Positions 5,483-13,958 of a DNA stretch of 19,723 nucleotides are shown here, piece after piece (the stretch's first letter is position 1; every line of letters begins with the position of its first letter). Where the stretch lies: contig CAOKJJ010000087.1 of NCBI GenBank assembly GCA_948468465.1, forward strand, positions 1 to 19,723, in the 5' to 3' direction. The translations under genes were made by a program, and so were the position numbers. Source of the stretch: an uncultured Eubacterium sp. (GTDB lineage: Bacteria; Bacillota_A; Clostridia; Lachnospirales; Lachnospiraceae). Under the pieces are notes generated by a model. That model was given only the letters and a program-made list of their open reading frames with translations. It was not told the origin of the DNA and did no database searches.

Positions 5483-5508
5483 ATAAAAAAGACAACAATG
5501 TCGCTTTT
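5459..5508 (+). promoter_or_regulatory. Double operator for the TetR regulator
   Basis: AAAAGCGACATT (5459-5470) and AATGTCGCTTTT (5497-5508) are exact reverse complements. Extended arms (5459-5476 and 5491-5508) match in 16 of 18 positions. Each arm also contains its own palindrome of form GACA-N4-TGTC: GACATTAGTGTC (5465-5476) and GACAACAATGTC (5491-5502). The -10 hexamer lies between them. This geometry would block RNA polymerase and is typical of TetR autoregulation; binding by the product of 6050-6604 is inferred. Confidence 0.7.
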
Positions 5509-5526
5509 GAAAGGAGAAATTAATCT

Positions 5527-6048
5527 ATGAAAGAGTTTCAGTTAAGGCCATGGAAAACAGAGGATGCGAAATCATTAGCCAAATCTGCGAATAATCTGCA
5601 TATCGCCAAAAATTTGCGCAATGCATTCCCTAATCCTTACACATTAGAAGCTGCGGTTTGGTATATTAATGACAGTATTGCCAATGCAGGAGAAAAACAA
5701 ATCAATGATGCCATTGTGGTTGACGGGCAGGCTGTTGGCAGTATAGGAATATTTGTAAAAGATGATGTATATGAAAAGTCTGCGGAACTTGGCTATTGGC
5801 TTTCGGAGGATTACTGGCGCAGAGGCATCATGTCAAAAGCAGTTGGGATCATTTGTCAGGAGGCGTTTGAAAGATTTGATATTATCCGGATATTTGCCGA
5901 GCCATTTGCTGATAATGCAGGTTCAAGGAGGGTTTTAGAAAAAGCGGGTTTTACCTGTGAGGGTACAATGCGGAACGGTGTTTACAAGAATGGGGAAATT
6001 CATTCATACTGTATGTATTCTGTTTTGCGGGAGGAATTTACTGTCTGA
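5527..6048 (+). CDS. GNAT-family N-acetyltransferase (RimJ/RimL-like)
   Basis: The 173-aa cytosolic enzyme is predicted to transfer acetyl from acetyl-CoA to an amine. Residues 4-20 (FQLRPWKTEDAKSLA) are the usual opening, IVVDGQAVGSIGIF (63-76) is a core strand, and ELGYWLSEDYWRRGIMSKAV (87-106) is motif A with the acetyl-CoA loop RRGIMS. FAEPFADNAGSRRVLEKAGF (123-142) is motif B, typical of the RimJ/RimL subgroup. ATG 5527 is preceded by AAAGGAG at 5510-5516. It is the first gene of an operon with a TetR repressor that starts 1 nt after its stop codon. The paired repressor and double operator suggest an inducible detoxification or resistance function, but the substrate is not determinable. 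Confidence 0.9.
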   Translation: MKEFQLRPWKTEDAKSLAKSANNLHIAKNLRNAFPNPYTLEAAVWYINDSIANAGEKQINDAIVVDGQAVGSIGIFVKDDVYEKSAELGYWLSEDYWRRGIMSKAVGIICQEAFERFDIIRIFAEPFADNAGSRRVLEKAGFTCEGTMRNGVYKNGEIHSYCMYSVLREEFTV

Positions 6049-6049
6049 T

Positions 6050-6604
6050 ATGGGGGAAAAAGGAGCGAAGACAAAGGAAACAATCCGCCGGCAGGCATAC
6101 CGGTTATTTGCTGAAAAAGGTTTCAAAGCGGTAACAATGACTGATATTTGTGAAAAAACAGGGTTAAGCAGAGGAGGGCTTTATAGATATTACTCTGGAA
6201 CAGAACAGATTTTTTCGGAAATTCTTTCAGAGGAATATGTGATCGCGGACCGCATTGAAAGAAAGGAAAAGGCAAGCGCAATACTAGAAGATATGCTTGG
6301 AGCGATAAAGGCTGAAATTATGGATAAGGAGCTGTCTTTAAGTCTTGCGATTTATGAATATGCCAATCTGGGAAATGAGGAATTTTTTTCCCGTATCAAT
6401 GACAGGGCAAAAAAACGATGGATCAGCCTGTTGGAGTATGGAATAGAAACGAAAGAGTTTAGGGAGGTTGATACAGGACAGATTTCTGATTTGATTTTGT
6501 ATTATTACCAGGGCCTGAGAATGTGGTCAAGAGTTATTCCGTTTGACGGGCAAGTCGCGGAGCATTATGTAAAAACTGTGAAACAACTGCTGTTAAAGGA
6601 ATAA
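6050..6604 (+). CDS. TetR/AcrR-family transcriptional regulator
   Basis: The 184-aa protein has an N-terminal TetR helix-turn-helix at about 8-50 (TKETIRRQAYRLFAEKGFKA, then TDICEKTGLSRGGLYRYY with the recognition helix). A helical ligand-binding domain follows, ending around YYQGLRMWSRVIPF. The frame is open further upstream, but that part lies inside the acetyltransferase gene. I chose ATG 6050, directly after the TGA at 6046-6048, which implies coupling by reinitiation. GGGAGGA at 6029-6035 is 14 nt away; a CTG at 6041 is better spaced and cannot be excluded. It likely represses its own operon through the palindromes at 5459-5508. The inducer is unknown. Confidence 0.9.
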   Translation: MGEKGAKTKETIRRQAYRLFAEKGFKAVTMTDICEKTGLSRGGLYRYYSGTEQIFSEILSEEYVIADRIERKEKASAILEDMLGAIKAEIMDKELSLSLAIYEYANLGNEEFFSRINDRAKKRWISLLEYGIETKEFREVDTGQISDLILYYYQGLRMWSRVIPFDGQVAEHYVKTVKQLLLKE

Positions 6605-6640
6605 AATCCTAACCTGGATGAACCAAAAAATAGAAAGATA

Positions 6641-6669
6641 TTGAATTCATAAAAGCGATTCGGTATAAT
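6641..6669 (+). promoter_or_regulatory. Sigma-A promoter of the sbcD-sbcC operon
   Basis: TTGAAT (6641-6646) and TATAAT (6664-6669) are separated by 17 nt, 37 nt before ATG 6706. It is the only strong promoter seen ahead of the run that continues into the response regulator at 12292. Confidence 0.75.
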
Positions 6670-6705
6670 GTCTGCAAAAAGAAAAACAAGAAAAAGAGGA
6701 TAAGC

Positions 6706-7881
6706 ATGAAATTTGTTCACATCTCAGATCTTCATATCGGAAAACGTTTGAATGAATTTTCATTGATCGAGGATCAGATTTACATATTAAATCAAATATT
6801 GGAGATTGCAAAAACGGAGCAGGCAGACGGCGTTTTGATTGCAGGTGATATTTATGATAAGCCAGTTCCTTCCGCTGAAGCCGTAAAAGTGTTCGACCTG
6901 TTTTTAACGAAACTTGCCGACTGCGGAATCAAAGTATTTGCGGTAAGCGGAAATCATGATTCGCCGGAGCGCATTGCATTTGGAGCGCAGCTGATGAACG
7001 GCAGAGGTGTTTATGTATCGCCTGTCTATGATGGAAATACCGCAAAAATAACGTTGACGGATGCATACGGAGAGCTGGACATTCATTTGCTCCCGTTTAT
7101 AAAACCTGCGATTGTACGTCATGTTCTGGAAAAGAATTCGGAAAAAGATCGGGAAGAAAATCCAGAAGAAAAAGACCGGGAAAAGCTGCCGGAAAGTTAT
7201 CATGACGCGGTGGCAATGGCTGTACAAAGGATGCACATTGATGCTGAAAAGCGAAATATTCTGATCGCGCATCAGTTTGTGACAGGCGCCGGCAGATGTG
7301 ACTCCGAAGATATTTCTGTTGGCGGGATAGACCAGGTGGATGCGGAAGTGTTTGATGCTTTTGATTATGTCGCGCTTGGACATATCCATAGTCCGCAGTT
7401 TGTGAAGCGTGAAACAGTGCGTTATTGCGGAACGCCATTAAAATACTCTTTTTCAGAAGCAGCACAGGAAAAAGCGGTTGCGGTAGTCGAATGCAGAGAA
7501 AAAGGGCGGATTTTGCTGCATACAGTTCCGCTGACGCCTCTCCATGATATGCGTACGATACGCGGTACTTATCTGGAGGTTACGGCGCGTCCGTTTTATG
7601 AGCATACGGATACATACGATTATGTGCAGATTACGCTGACGGATGAGGAAGATGTACCAGACGGGCTGTCGAAGCTTCGAATCATTTATCCGAATTTGAT
7701 GCAGCTTGTTTATGACAACACCCGTACGAAACAAAACCGTATGCTGGAAGTCACCGCGAGTGCAGAGAAAAAATCAGAACTGGAATTATTTGAAGAGTTT
7801 TATGAACTGCAGAATAACCAGCCAATGAGCCAGGAACAGGCAGCGTTTGTCAGACAGTTTATGGAAGAAAACCATTTATAG
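6706..7881 (+). CDS. sbcD: Exonuclease SbcCD, nuclease subunit SbcD
   Basis: The 391-aa protein is the Mn2+-dependent calcineurin-like nuclease of the SbcCD (Mre11-Rad50) complex. This complex opens hairpins and trims blocked DNA ends at replication forks. All phosphoesterase motifs are visible: D8 and H10 in SDLHIGK, D48 in AGDIYD, N83-H84-D85 in GNHD, H189 in IAHQFV, and H226 and H228 in LGHIHSPQ. A charged stretch, SEKDREENPEEKDREK (about 145-160), forms an extended loop. The C-terminal part after about 270 is the SbcC-binding/capping region. AGAGGA precedes ATG 6706. The next gene, sbcC, starts 34 nt after the TAG stop, the usual operon order. Confidence 0.97.
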   Translation: MKFVHISDLHIGKRLNEFSLIEDQIYILNQILEIAKTEQADGVLIAGDIYDKPVPSAEAVKVFDLFLTKLADCGIKVFAVSGNHDSPERIAFGAQLMNGRGVYVSPVYDGNTAKITLTDAYGELDIHLLPFIKPAIVRHVLEKNSEKDREENPEEKDREKLPESYHDAVAMAVQRMHIDAEKRNILIAHQFVTGAGRCDSEDISVGGIDQVDAEVFDAFDYVALGHIHSPQFVKRETVRYCGTPLKYSFSEAAQEKAVAVVECREKGRILLHTVPLTPLHDMRTIRGTYLEVTARPFYEHTDTYDYVQITLTDEEDVPDGLSKLRIIYPNLMQLVYDNTRTKQNRMLEVTASAEKKSELELFEEFYELQNNQPMSQEQAAFVRQFMEENHL

Positions 7882-7915
7882 AGGTTTGAATATTTGAACG
7901 GCAAAGGAGTATACT

Positions 7916-10900
7916 ATGAAACCTGTAAAGCTTATCATGAGCGCTTTCGGCCCATATGCCAGCAGGACAGAAATTGATTTTGAACAGTTTGGAGGCAGGG
8001 GACTGTATTTGATTACAGGAGATACCGGAGCGGGAAAGACGACGATTTTTGATGCTATCGCGTTTGCGCTGTATGGAGAAGCCAGCGGAGAGGTGCGTCG
8101 GGCGGATATGTTTCGCAGCAAGTATGCCAAGGAAGATGTGCCGACACTGGTTACATTTACCTTTGATTACCGTGGAAAACGGTATACGGTAAACCGCAAT
8201 CCGGAATATATGCGTCCCAAAGGCCGTGGAAAAGGATATACGCTTCAAAAATCAGAAGCAGAGCTGATCTATCCGGATGAGAGAGATCCTGTTACAAAGG
8301 CAAAGGAAGTGACACGGGCGATCACACAATTAATCGGACTGGACCGCAGGCAGTTTACACAGATTGCGATGATTGCACAGGGGGATTTTCAAAAACTTTT
8401 GTTAGCCGGCACGGAGGAGCGGATCGGTATTTTCCGCCAGATTTTTAAAACGGGCATATATCAAAAGCTGCAGGAGCAGTTAAAGGCGGCGGAAAAGATT
8501 CAATGGCGGGCATACGAGGAATTAAAACGCAGTATCCATCAATATATGGACAGCATACTCTGCAGTGAAGATACTCCGGCAGCAGAAAAAATGCGGCAGC
8601 TGCGCAAAGGGAAATTTGACGGACAGGTTGCGGAAGGCCTGGAATTATTGGAACAAATGTGTACCGAAGATAAAGCTGCCCTGCTGGAACTGGAACGGCA
8701 GACCGACTTGCTGGAGGAAAAGATTCAAAAAGAAGACCAGCTGATTGGAAATATTCATAAAGTAAAAGAACAGCAGGCAGCGCTGGCGGAAAATAAACGT
8801 TTATTAGAACAGCAGCAGCCGGAACTTGAGGCTGCGGCGGAACGTCTGCGGCAGGCGTGGCAGGACGCAAAACAGTGTGATTTGCTTGCGCTTTCGATCA
8901 GGGAACAGCAGGAGCATCTTTGTTTATTTGACCAGCTGGAGCAGGAAAAAGAGCTGCAGCAAAAACAGATCAGGCAGTTTGAAGCGGATTCCAAACGCTG
9001 TAAGGAACTTGGGGCAGACAGACAGCAATTAGGGCAAAAAATGGATGCTGATTCCGAAGAACTGAAAAAACTTGCGCAGACAGGGGAAGAAAAACAGCGC
9101 CTGGAACATCAAATATCTGAGCATCAGTGCAGCAAAGAGCAGATTGTCCGGCAGAAAAAAGAACTGCGGCACGAAGCAGATCAGCAATTGCAGATACAGG
9201 ACAAGCTTGCGGCTGAGAAAAAAAATGAGGGGAATATCGCGCAAATACTGGAAGATATCAGCACGCAGATCAGGCAGCTGAACGACTGTGATGCATTGTT
9301 ATCCCAGGCGGAAACGCTCAGGCGCAGCCTGGGGGAGCAGGACAGCCTTTTAAAACAGGAAGCGCAGGAGCATGCAAAGAAAAAAGAGGAAATCAGCCAG
9401 ACAGAAAAAGCCTGCAAAGAACATAAAACACAGGCAGAAGCACTGGCAGTAAAAGAAGCGCAGCGCAATACGCAGTTAGAACAGCTGAAAAACGCGGGCG
9501 AATCAGAAATACAGGCCAGACACAGTGCGGCAGAAGCATCGGAAAAGCTGCGGACATTTATAGAACAAAGCCAGAGTATGGCAGCGCTTATGAATGAACA
9601 AAAGCAGTGCAGACATGCATATGAACAGGTGCAGATACAGTGCGCAAATCATCAGAACCAGCTGGATGCATGGAAAACAGAATGGGAAGCGATGGCAGAT
9701 ACAGACTCTGATATGTTAAAATTGGAGCAGCGGAAAAAAGAACTGGCAGAACAGAAAAAGACATGCAAAGAGCTGTTGCGGAAACTGGAACAGACGAAAC
9801 AAAGAGAGGCGCAGCTGCAGCAGGCACAGGAGGAATACTGCACAGCCGCAAAGGAAAAAGCAGAGGCAGCGCTTTGCTATCAGGAGCTGGAACAGCGTTT
9901 CTTGAACGCCCAGGCGGGACTGTTGGCACGAGGGCTGACGGATGGGGCAGCATGTCCGGTCTGCGGCTCCGAACACCATCCGCGTCCGGCCCAGGTGCCG
10001 GATACGGTGCCGGAAAAAGAAGAACTGGAATATGAAAAAAAACAGCTGGATACAGCGGCTATGAAAGCAGAGCGGTTAAGTGTACAGGCCGGACATTTCG
10101 CAGAGCGGCTGGCAGAGCAAAAGCAATCCACAAAGGAACTGGCGGAGCAGTTATTTCACACTGAGGTTTCAGATGATATTATAAAACTCAGCGAAATGCT
10201 TTTAGAAAAACAGGCACGGATAAAGGCAGAAGAAAAAGAATGGAATGCCGCGGTGAAAAAAGCGCAGGCAGATCAAACGCGGAAAGAAGAACTCGATGCG
10301 TGTTTGAAACATGCACAGGCCAAACAAAAAGAACTGGATCAGTTATTACAGCAAAAGAGCCAGGAATCTGCGGCTGCAGCCGGCATGCTGGAAGAAAAAC
10401 AAAGGCAGTTTGCACACATGCAGAAACAACTGCAGCTGCCAGAAGATTTGATTGGTGATTTGATTAGTGATCTGACTGGTGATCTGATTGGTGATCTGAC
10501 TGGTCATCACGAAAAAATACAGGCATATCTGCAGCAGGTTTCCAGTCAATGTGAACAGCGGCTAAAACAGGCACAGGCAGATAAAAAACGTTTGGAACAG
10601 CTGCAGCAGCAGGCTGGACAGGAAGAGGCAAAAAAGCAGGAAATCAAACAGCAGATCAGCTTCGAACAGGAGAAGTTAGCTGAGCTAAGCGGACAGGAAA
10701 AAACGCTGCAAAAGCAGCTGTTAAGAGAAATGCTAAAAGCAGCAGCGATTTTGGAAGATGCAAAAAAATATATGTCTTTGCCGCGGATTAATCAAACGCT
10801 TCCATCTGCAGAATATGCGCAGATGGAACTGGCGGATTTACGGGACAGCATACAAGCTTATAAGCAAAGTCTGCAGTGCTGTATCGAAAAGCTTACCGAA

Positions 10901-12277
10901 GAGATTCAAAGCCGTGAATTGCTGCAGACTCAAAAACAAAAGGAAGAGGAGAAGCTGACAGCTAAGCGAAAGCTGCTGCAGGATTTGGAAAAGGATCTGG
11001 AGGTAGTTAAAAACAGGAGAAGCGAAAAGAATAAGCAGCTGTTTCATAGCCTTTCCCTTTCTCATCCGCAGTTTATCCGCCAATCGGCAGAGGAAACAGG
11101 AGAGGAAGACGCGGCGGAAGTAAGCGTACTTTTGGCAGCGGATTTCACGGAGCAGGATCTGGAGAAAAAGCTGTCGCTGTTATCCGTTCAGTTTTCTGAT
11201 AACGAGGAAAAGCTGTTAAGAAAGCAAAATCTGGAAGCACAGATTCCAAAACAACAGGAAAAGCTGCAGCAGCTTACGGCGGAAATGCAAAAAACCGAGA
11301 TTGCCTTAGAACGTCAAAAAACACAGAATCAGGCCAGGGCGGATAAGATAACCGAATTGTTAAAACAGCTGGGAACGGAACAAAAAGAACAGGCAGAAGA
11401 AAGAATAAGGGCCCTGCGTGAACAGAAAAAAATCTTAGAAGATGCATTACTAGAAGCGCAAAACCATGATACAGACTGCCGGACGAAAACAGAGCGGCTT
11501 CTGGCATCTGTTGAAACACTGCAAAGGCAGCTGCAGGATGCGGGAGAGGCAGGAACGGTTCCGGAAGAAATGGTGGCGGAAAGAAAAGGAAGGCTGTTGC
11601 AGGAAAAAGCAGAATTAAGAAAGAAAAGAGATCAGAAAAAACATGCATATTCTGTGAACCAGGACATTTATGACAAAGTAAAGGAAAAGCAGGGAGACAT
11701 TATCCAGGTGGAACATAAGTATACGTGGATGCGTGCCTTGTCAGATACCGCAAACGGTACGCTGAAAGGGAAGCCCAAGATTGAGCTGGAAACCTATGTC
11801 CAGATGGCATATTTTGACCGGATTCTGATACGTGCGAACCGCCGGCTGCTTACGATGAGCAGCGGACAATATGAGTTAAAGCGGGAGGAAGGCAGCAGCA
11901 ATTTAAAAGGAAAGGCGGGCCTGGAGCTTTGCGTGATTGACCATTATAATGCGACCGAGCGCAGTGTAAAGACATTATCCGGCGGGGAGACTTTCGAGGC
12001 ATCTTTGTCACTGGCGCTGGGGCTGTCAGATGAGATTCAGTCTTATGCCGGAGGGATTCAAATGGATTCTATGTTTGTAGATGAAGGATTTGGTTCCTTA
12101 GATGAAGAAGCGCTGAGCCAGGCAATGAAGGCGCTTGTGCATTTAACAGAGGGGAACCGTCTCGTAGGTGTGATTTCACATGTTTCTGAACTGAAAGAAC
12201 AGATCGAGCATAAAATGATTGTTACCAAGTGCAGAGAAAAAGACGGCAGTATCAACAGTGTCGTCAGGATAGAATAA
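7916..12277 (+). CDS. sbcC: Exonuclease SbcCD, ATPase subunit SbcC (unusually long)
   Basis: This is an SMC/Rad50-like ATPase. Walker A is GDTGAGKT (35-42). The Q-loop region MIAQGDFQKLLLAGTEER, the zinc hook CPVC (C680, C683), the ABC signature LSGGE (1354-1358) and Walker B ending in D1389-E1390 (MFVDEGFGSLDEEAL) are all present. Two long coiled coils rich in Gln, Glu, Lys and Ala run from about 190 to 680 and 690 to 1250. At 1453 aa it is much longer than the roughly 1050 residues usual for SbcC. The C-terminal arm appears longer than the N-terminal one and holds a 20-residue DLxGDL repeat (844-863). The ribosome binding site AAAGGAG precedes ATG 7916. No frameshift is seen along the whole gene. 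Confidence 0.97.
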   Translation: MKPVKLIMSAFGPYASRTEIDFEQFGGRGLYLITGDTGAGKTTIFDAIAFALYGEASGEVRRADMFRSKYAKEDVPTLVTFTFDYRGKRYTVNRNPEYMRPKGRGKGYTLQKSEAELIYPDERDPVTKAKEVTRAITQLIGLDRRQFTQIAMIAQGDFQKLLLAGTEERIGIFRQIFKTGIYQKLQEQLKAAEKIQWRAYEELKRSIHQYMDSILCSEDTPAAEKMRQLRKGKFDGQVAEGLELLEQMCTEDKAALLELERQTDLLEEKIQKEDQLIGNIHKVKEQQAALAENKRLLEQQQPELEAAAERLRQAWQDAKQCDLLALSIREQQEHLCLFDQLEQEKELQQKQIRQFEADSKRCKELGADRQQLGQKMDADSEELKKLAQTGEEKQRLEHQISEHQCSKEQIVRQKKELRHEADQQLQIQDKLAAEKKNEGNIAQILEDISTQIRQLNDCDALLSQAETLRRSLGEQDSLLKQEAQEHAKKKEEISQTEKACKEHKTQAEALAVKEAQRNTQLEQLKNAGESEIQARHSAAEASEKLRTFIEQSQSMAALMNEQKQCRHAYEQVQIQCANHQNQLDAWKTEWEAMADTDSDMLKLEQRKKELAEQKKTCKELLRKLEQTKQREAQLQQAQEEYCTAAKEKAEAALCYQELEQRFLNAQAGLLARGLTDGAACPVCGSEHHPRPAQVPDTVPEKEELEYEKKQLDTAAMKAERLSVQAGHFAERLAEQKQSTKELAEQLFHTEVSDDIIKLSEMLLEKQARIKAEEKEWNAAVKKAQADQTRKEELDACLKHAQAKQKELDQLLQQKSQESAAAAGMLEEKQRQFAHMQKQLQLPEDLIGDLISDLTGDLIGDLTGHHEKIQAYLQQVSSQCEQRLKQAQADKKRLEQLQQQAGQEEAKKQEIKQQISFEQEKLAELSGQEKTLQKQLLREMLKAAAILEDAKKYMSLPRINQTLPSAEYAQMELADLRDSIQAYKQSLQCCIEKLTEEIQSRELLQTQKQKEEEKLTAKRKLLQDLEKDLEVVKNRRSEKNKQLFHSLSLSHPQFIRQSAEETGEEDAAEVSVLLAADFTEQDLEKKLSLLSVQFSDNEEKLLRKQNLEAQIPKQQEKLQQLTAEMQKTEIALERQKTQNQARADKITELLKQLGTEQKEQAEERIRALREQKKILEDALLEAQNHDTDCRTKTERLLASVETLQRQLQDAGEAGTVPEEMVAERKGRLLQEKAELRKKRDQKKHAYSVNQDIYDKVKEKQGDIIQVEHKYTWMRALSDTANGTLKGKPKIELETYVQMAYFDRILIRANRRLLTMSSGQYELKREEGSSNLKGKAGLELCVIDHYNATERSVKTLSGGETFEASLSLALGLSDEIQSYAGGIQMDSMFVDEGFGSLDEEALSQAMKALVHLTEGNRLVGVISHVSELKEQIEHKMIVTKCREKDGSINSVVRIE
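10445..10504 (+). repeat. Five 12-bp tandem repeats inside sbcC
   Basis: Five contiguous units of GATYTGAYTRGT occupy exactly 60 bp: GATTTGATTGGT, GATTTGATTAGT, GATCTGACTGGT, GATCTGATTGGT and GATCTGACTGGT. A 12-bp unit keeps the reading frame and encodes DLIG/DLIS/DLTG. Composition (no Gln, Glu or Lys; rich in Gly, Asp, Leu) is unlike the surrounding coiled coil and would break the helix. The repeat number is expected to vary between strains. Confidence 0.95.
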
Positions 12278-12291
12278 GAACAGGTGTGAGT

Positions 12292-12954
12292 ATGGAAACG
12301 ATTGCGATTATTGATGATGATATTTATATCGGAGATATGCTGGAAAAAGTGCTGCAAAAGGAAGGATACGAAACGGTACGCGCATACTCCGGAACAGAAG
12401 CGTGCATGCTGTTAGAACGCAGCAAACCGGATTTGATTCTGCTGGATCTGATGCTGCCGGGACTGTCAGGAGAAGAGGTTTTGAAAAAGATTCATGGGAT
12501 TCCCGTTATTGTAGTAAGTGCAAAAGTAGATGTTTCTGACAAAGTAAATCTGCTTTTGCAGGGAGCCTGCGATTACCTGACGAAACCGTTCGATATTCAG
12601 GAACTGCTTGCACGGATTACGGTTCAGTTTCGTAATCAAACTGCAGGCAATGAAAAGCAGCTGCTTCGCTGGCAGAACCTGGAGCTGGATGCCGGGACGC
12701 ATGAGTTATGGGTGTCCGGCCAGCCGGTTAAAATTACAAGGACAGAATTTGCGATTTTAAAACTGCTGATACAAAATCCGCAGCAGGTAGTGACACGTTC
12801 TCTGATACTGGAACGCATAAGTATAGATACGCCGGACTGTACAGATAATTCTTTAAACGTGCATATCAGCCATTTGCGGAAAAAACTGCGGGAAGCAGGC
12901 GGCGAAGATTATATTGAAGCTGTCTGGGGGATTGGATTTAAACTGAAATCTTAA
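12292..12954 (+). CDS. OmpR/PhoB-family response regulator (first of two)
   Basis: The 220-aa protein has a receiver domain (1-115) with acidic pocket D8-D9-D10, phospho-acceptor D52 in LLDLMLPG, switch residue S75 and K98 in YLTKPF. A winged-helix DNA-binding domain (about 125-220) contains ITRTEFAILKLLIQNP and SLNVHISHLRKKL, ending in VWGIGFKL. I chose ATG 12292, behind AGGTGTGAG, rather than the frame extending into sbcC. It begins 14 nt after the sbcC stop and no promoter is visible between them, so it is likely co-transcribed with sbcDC. Phased repeats just after its stop are candidate binding sites for it or its paralogue. Its partner kinase is probably the one at 14804. Confidence 0.93.
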   Translation: METIAIIDDDIYIGDMLEKVLQKEGYETVRAYSGTEACMLLERSKPDLILLDLMLPGLSGEEVLKKIHGIPVIVVSAKVDVSDKVNLLLQGACDYLTKPFDIQELLARITVQFRNQTAGNEKQLLRWQNLELDAGTHELWVSGQPVKITRTEFAILKLLIQNPQQVVTRSLILERISIDTPDCTDNSLNVHISHLRKKLREAGGEDYIEAVWGIGFKLKS

Positions 12955-13017
12955 TGATTTCTTTATGATTTTCTTAACAGGTTTCTTAACCTCTGTGTTT
13001 TAGTATGCTGCTATAAG
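12948..13017 (+). promoter_or_regulatory. ABC operon promoter with phased direct repeats
   Basis: TCTTAATG, TTCTTTATG, TTCTTAAC and TTCTTAAC recur with their C at 12950, 12961, 12973 and 12985, so spacings are 11, 12 and 12 bp, about one helical turn. This is the layout recognised by tandem-binding OmpR-family regulators. A -10 TATAAG sits at 13012-13017, while the expected -35 (12989-12994) is poor, as in activated promoters. The first repeat overlaps the end of the regulator gene. Confidence 0.55.
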
Positions 13018-13043
13018 ATAAAGTGGAAATGGAGGTTAAGAAC

Positions 13044-13958
13044 ATGGACTATGTACTTACAACAGAAGCGCTTTCTAAACAGTATGGCCATTTTAAAGCA
13101 TTGGATGGATTAACCATGCATGTGCCCAAAGGCGCGATTTATGGATTGGTAGGAAAAAACGGTGCGGGTAAGACCACATTGATCCGATTGATCTGCGGAC
13201 TGCAGCGGCCGACGGAGGGAGACTATTTTTTATACGGAGCCTCAAGCAAGGCGTCTGAGATTGCAGGCTCCCGCAGGAGGATGGGAGCGGTTGTGGAGAC
13301 GCCGTCCCTGTATTTGCAGCTGTCCGCTGAAGAAAATCTGCGCCAGCAATATCTGAACCTGGGCCGGCCTTCCTTCGAAGGAATTGGGGAACAGCTGGAG
13401 CTTGTCGGATTAGCGGATGCCGGGAAAAAGAAAGTAAAAAATTTTTCGCTTGGCATGCGGCAAAGACTTGGAATTGCGGTTGCGCTGGCAGGCGATCCGG
13501 ATTTTCTTGTGCTGGATGAGCCGGTAAACGGCCTGGATCCGCAGGGAATTGTTGAAATGCGGGAATTGCTCTTAAAGTTAAATCAGGAAAGGCAGATCAC
13601 GGTACTGATTTCCAGCCACATTTTAGATGAGCTTTCACGTCTGGCGACACATTACGGATTTGTCGATCATGGACATATGGTAAAAGAAATAAGCGCGGAA
13701 CAGTTAGAAATGGTCTGCCGGAAATGCATTTGCGTACAGGTGTCAGATATGAAGGCATTAGCGCTGGCATTAGATCAAATGGGGATGGAATATGCCGTAC
13801 ATTCAGATACAGAGGCGGATATTTATGGAAGCGTTTCCGTAACAGAATTAGTGATGCGCCTTGCTGAACAGCAGTGCGAAGTCATTCGGATTTATGAGAG
13901 GGATGAAAGCCTGGAAAGCTATTACATCCGTTTGCTGGGAGGTGATGTACATGCGTAA
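13044..13958 (+). CDS. ABC transporter ATP-binding protein (BcrA/LanF-like)
   Basis: The 304-aa protein has Walker A GKNGAGKT (37-44), Q-loop region VVETPSLYLQLSAEENL, signature FSLGMRQ (134-140), Walker B with LVLDEP (155-160) and the D-loop NGLDP. After the ATPase core (about 1-215) is a C-terminal domain of about 90 residues, as in bacitracin/lantibiotic-resistance type ATPases (BcrA, LanF). It would energise export or removal of a membrane-active compound with the permease that follows. ATG 13044 is used because GGAGG (13031-13035) lies 8 nt upstream; the frame is open to a GTG at 13023. The 3' end overlaps the permease start by 8 nt. Confidence 0.93.
   Translation: MDYVLTTEALSKQYGHFKALDGLTMHVPKGAIYGLVGKNGAGKTTLIRLICGLQRPTEGDYFLYGASSKASEIAGSRRRMGAVVETPSLYLQLSAEENLRQQYLNLGRPSFEGIGEQLELVGLADAGKKKVKNFSLGMRQRLGIAVALAGDPDFLVLDEPVNGLDPQGIVEMRELLLKLNQERQITVLISSHILDELSRLATHYGFVDHGHMVKEISAEQLEMVCRKCICVQVSDMKALALALDQMGMEYAVHSDTEADIYGSVSVTELVMRLAEQQCEVIRIYERDESLESYYIRLLGGDVHA

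Noticed and set aside
10188..10549. Minus-strand ORFs over the sbcC coiled coil, some with repetitive QITNQITSQ peptides
   Set aside because: They are shadows of the sbcC frame; the repetition is only the reverse reading of the 12-bp repeat.
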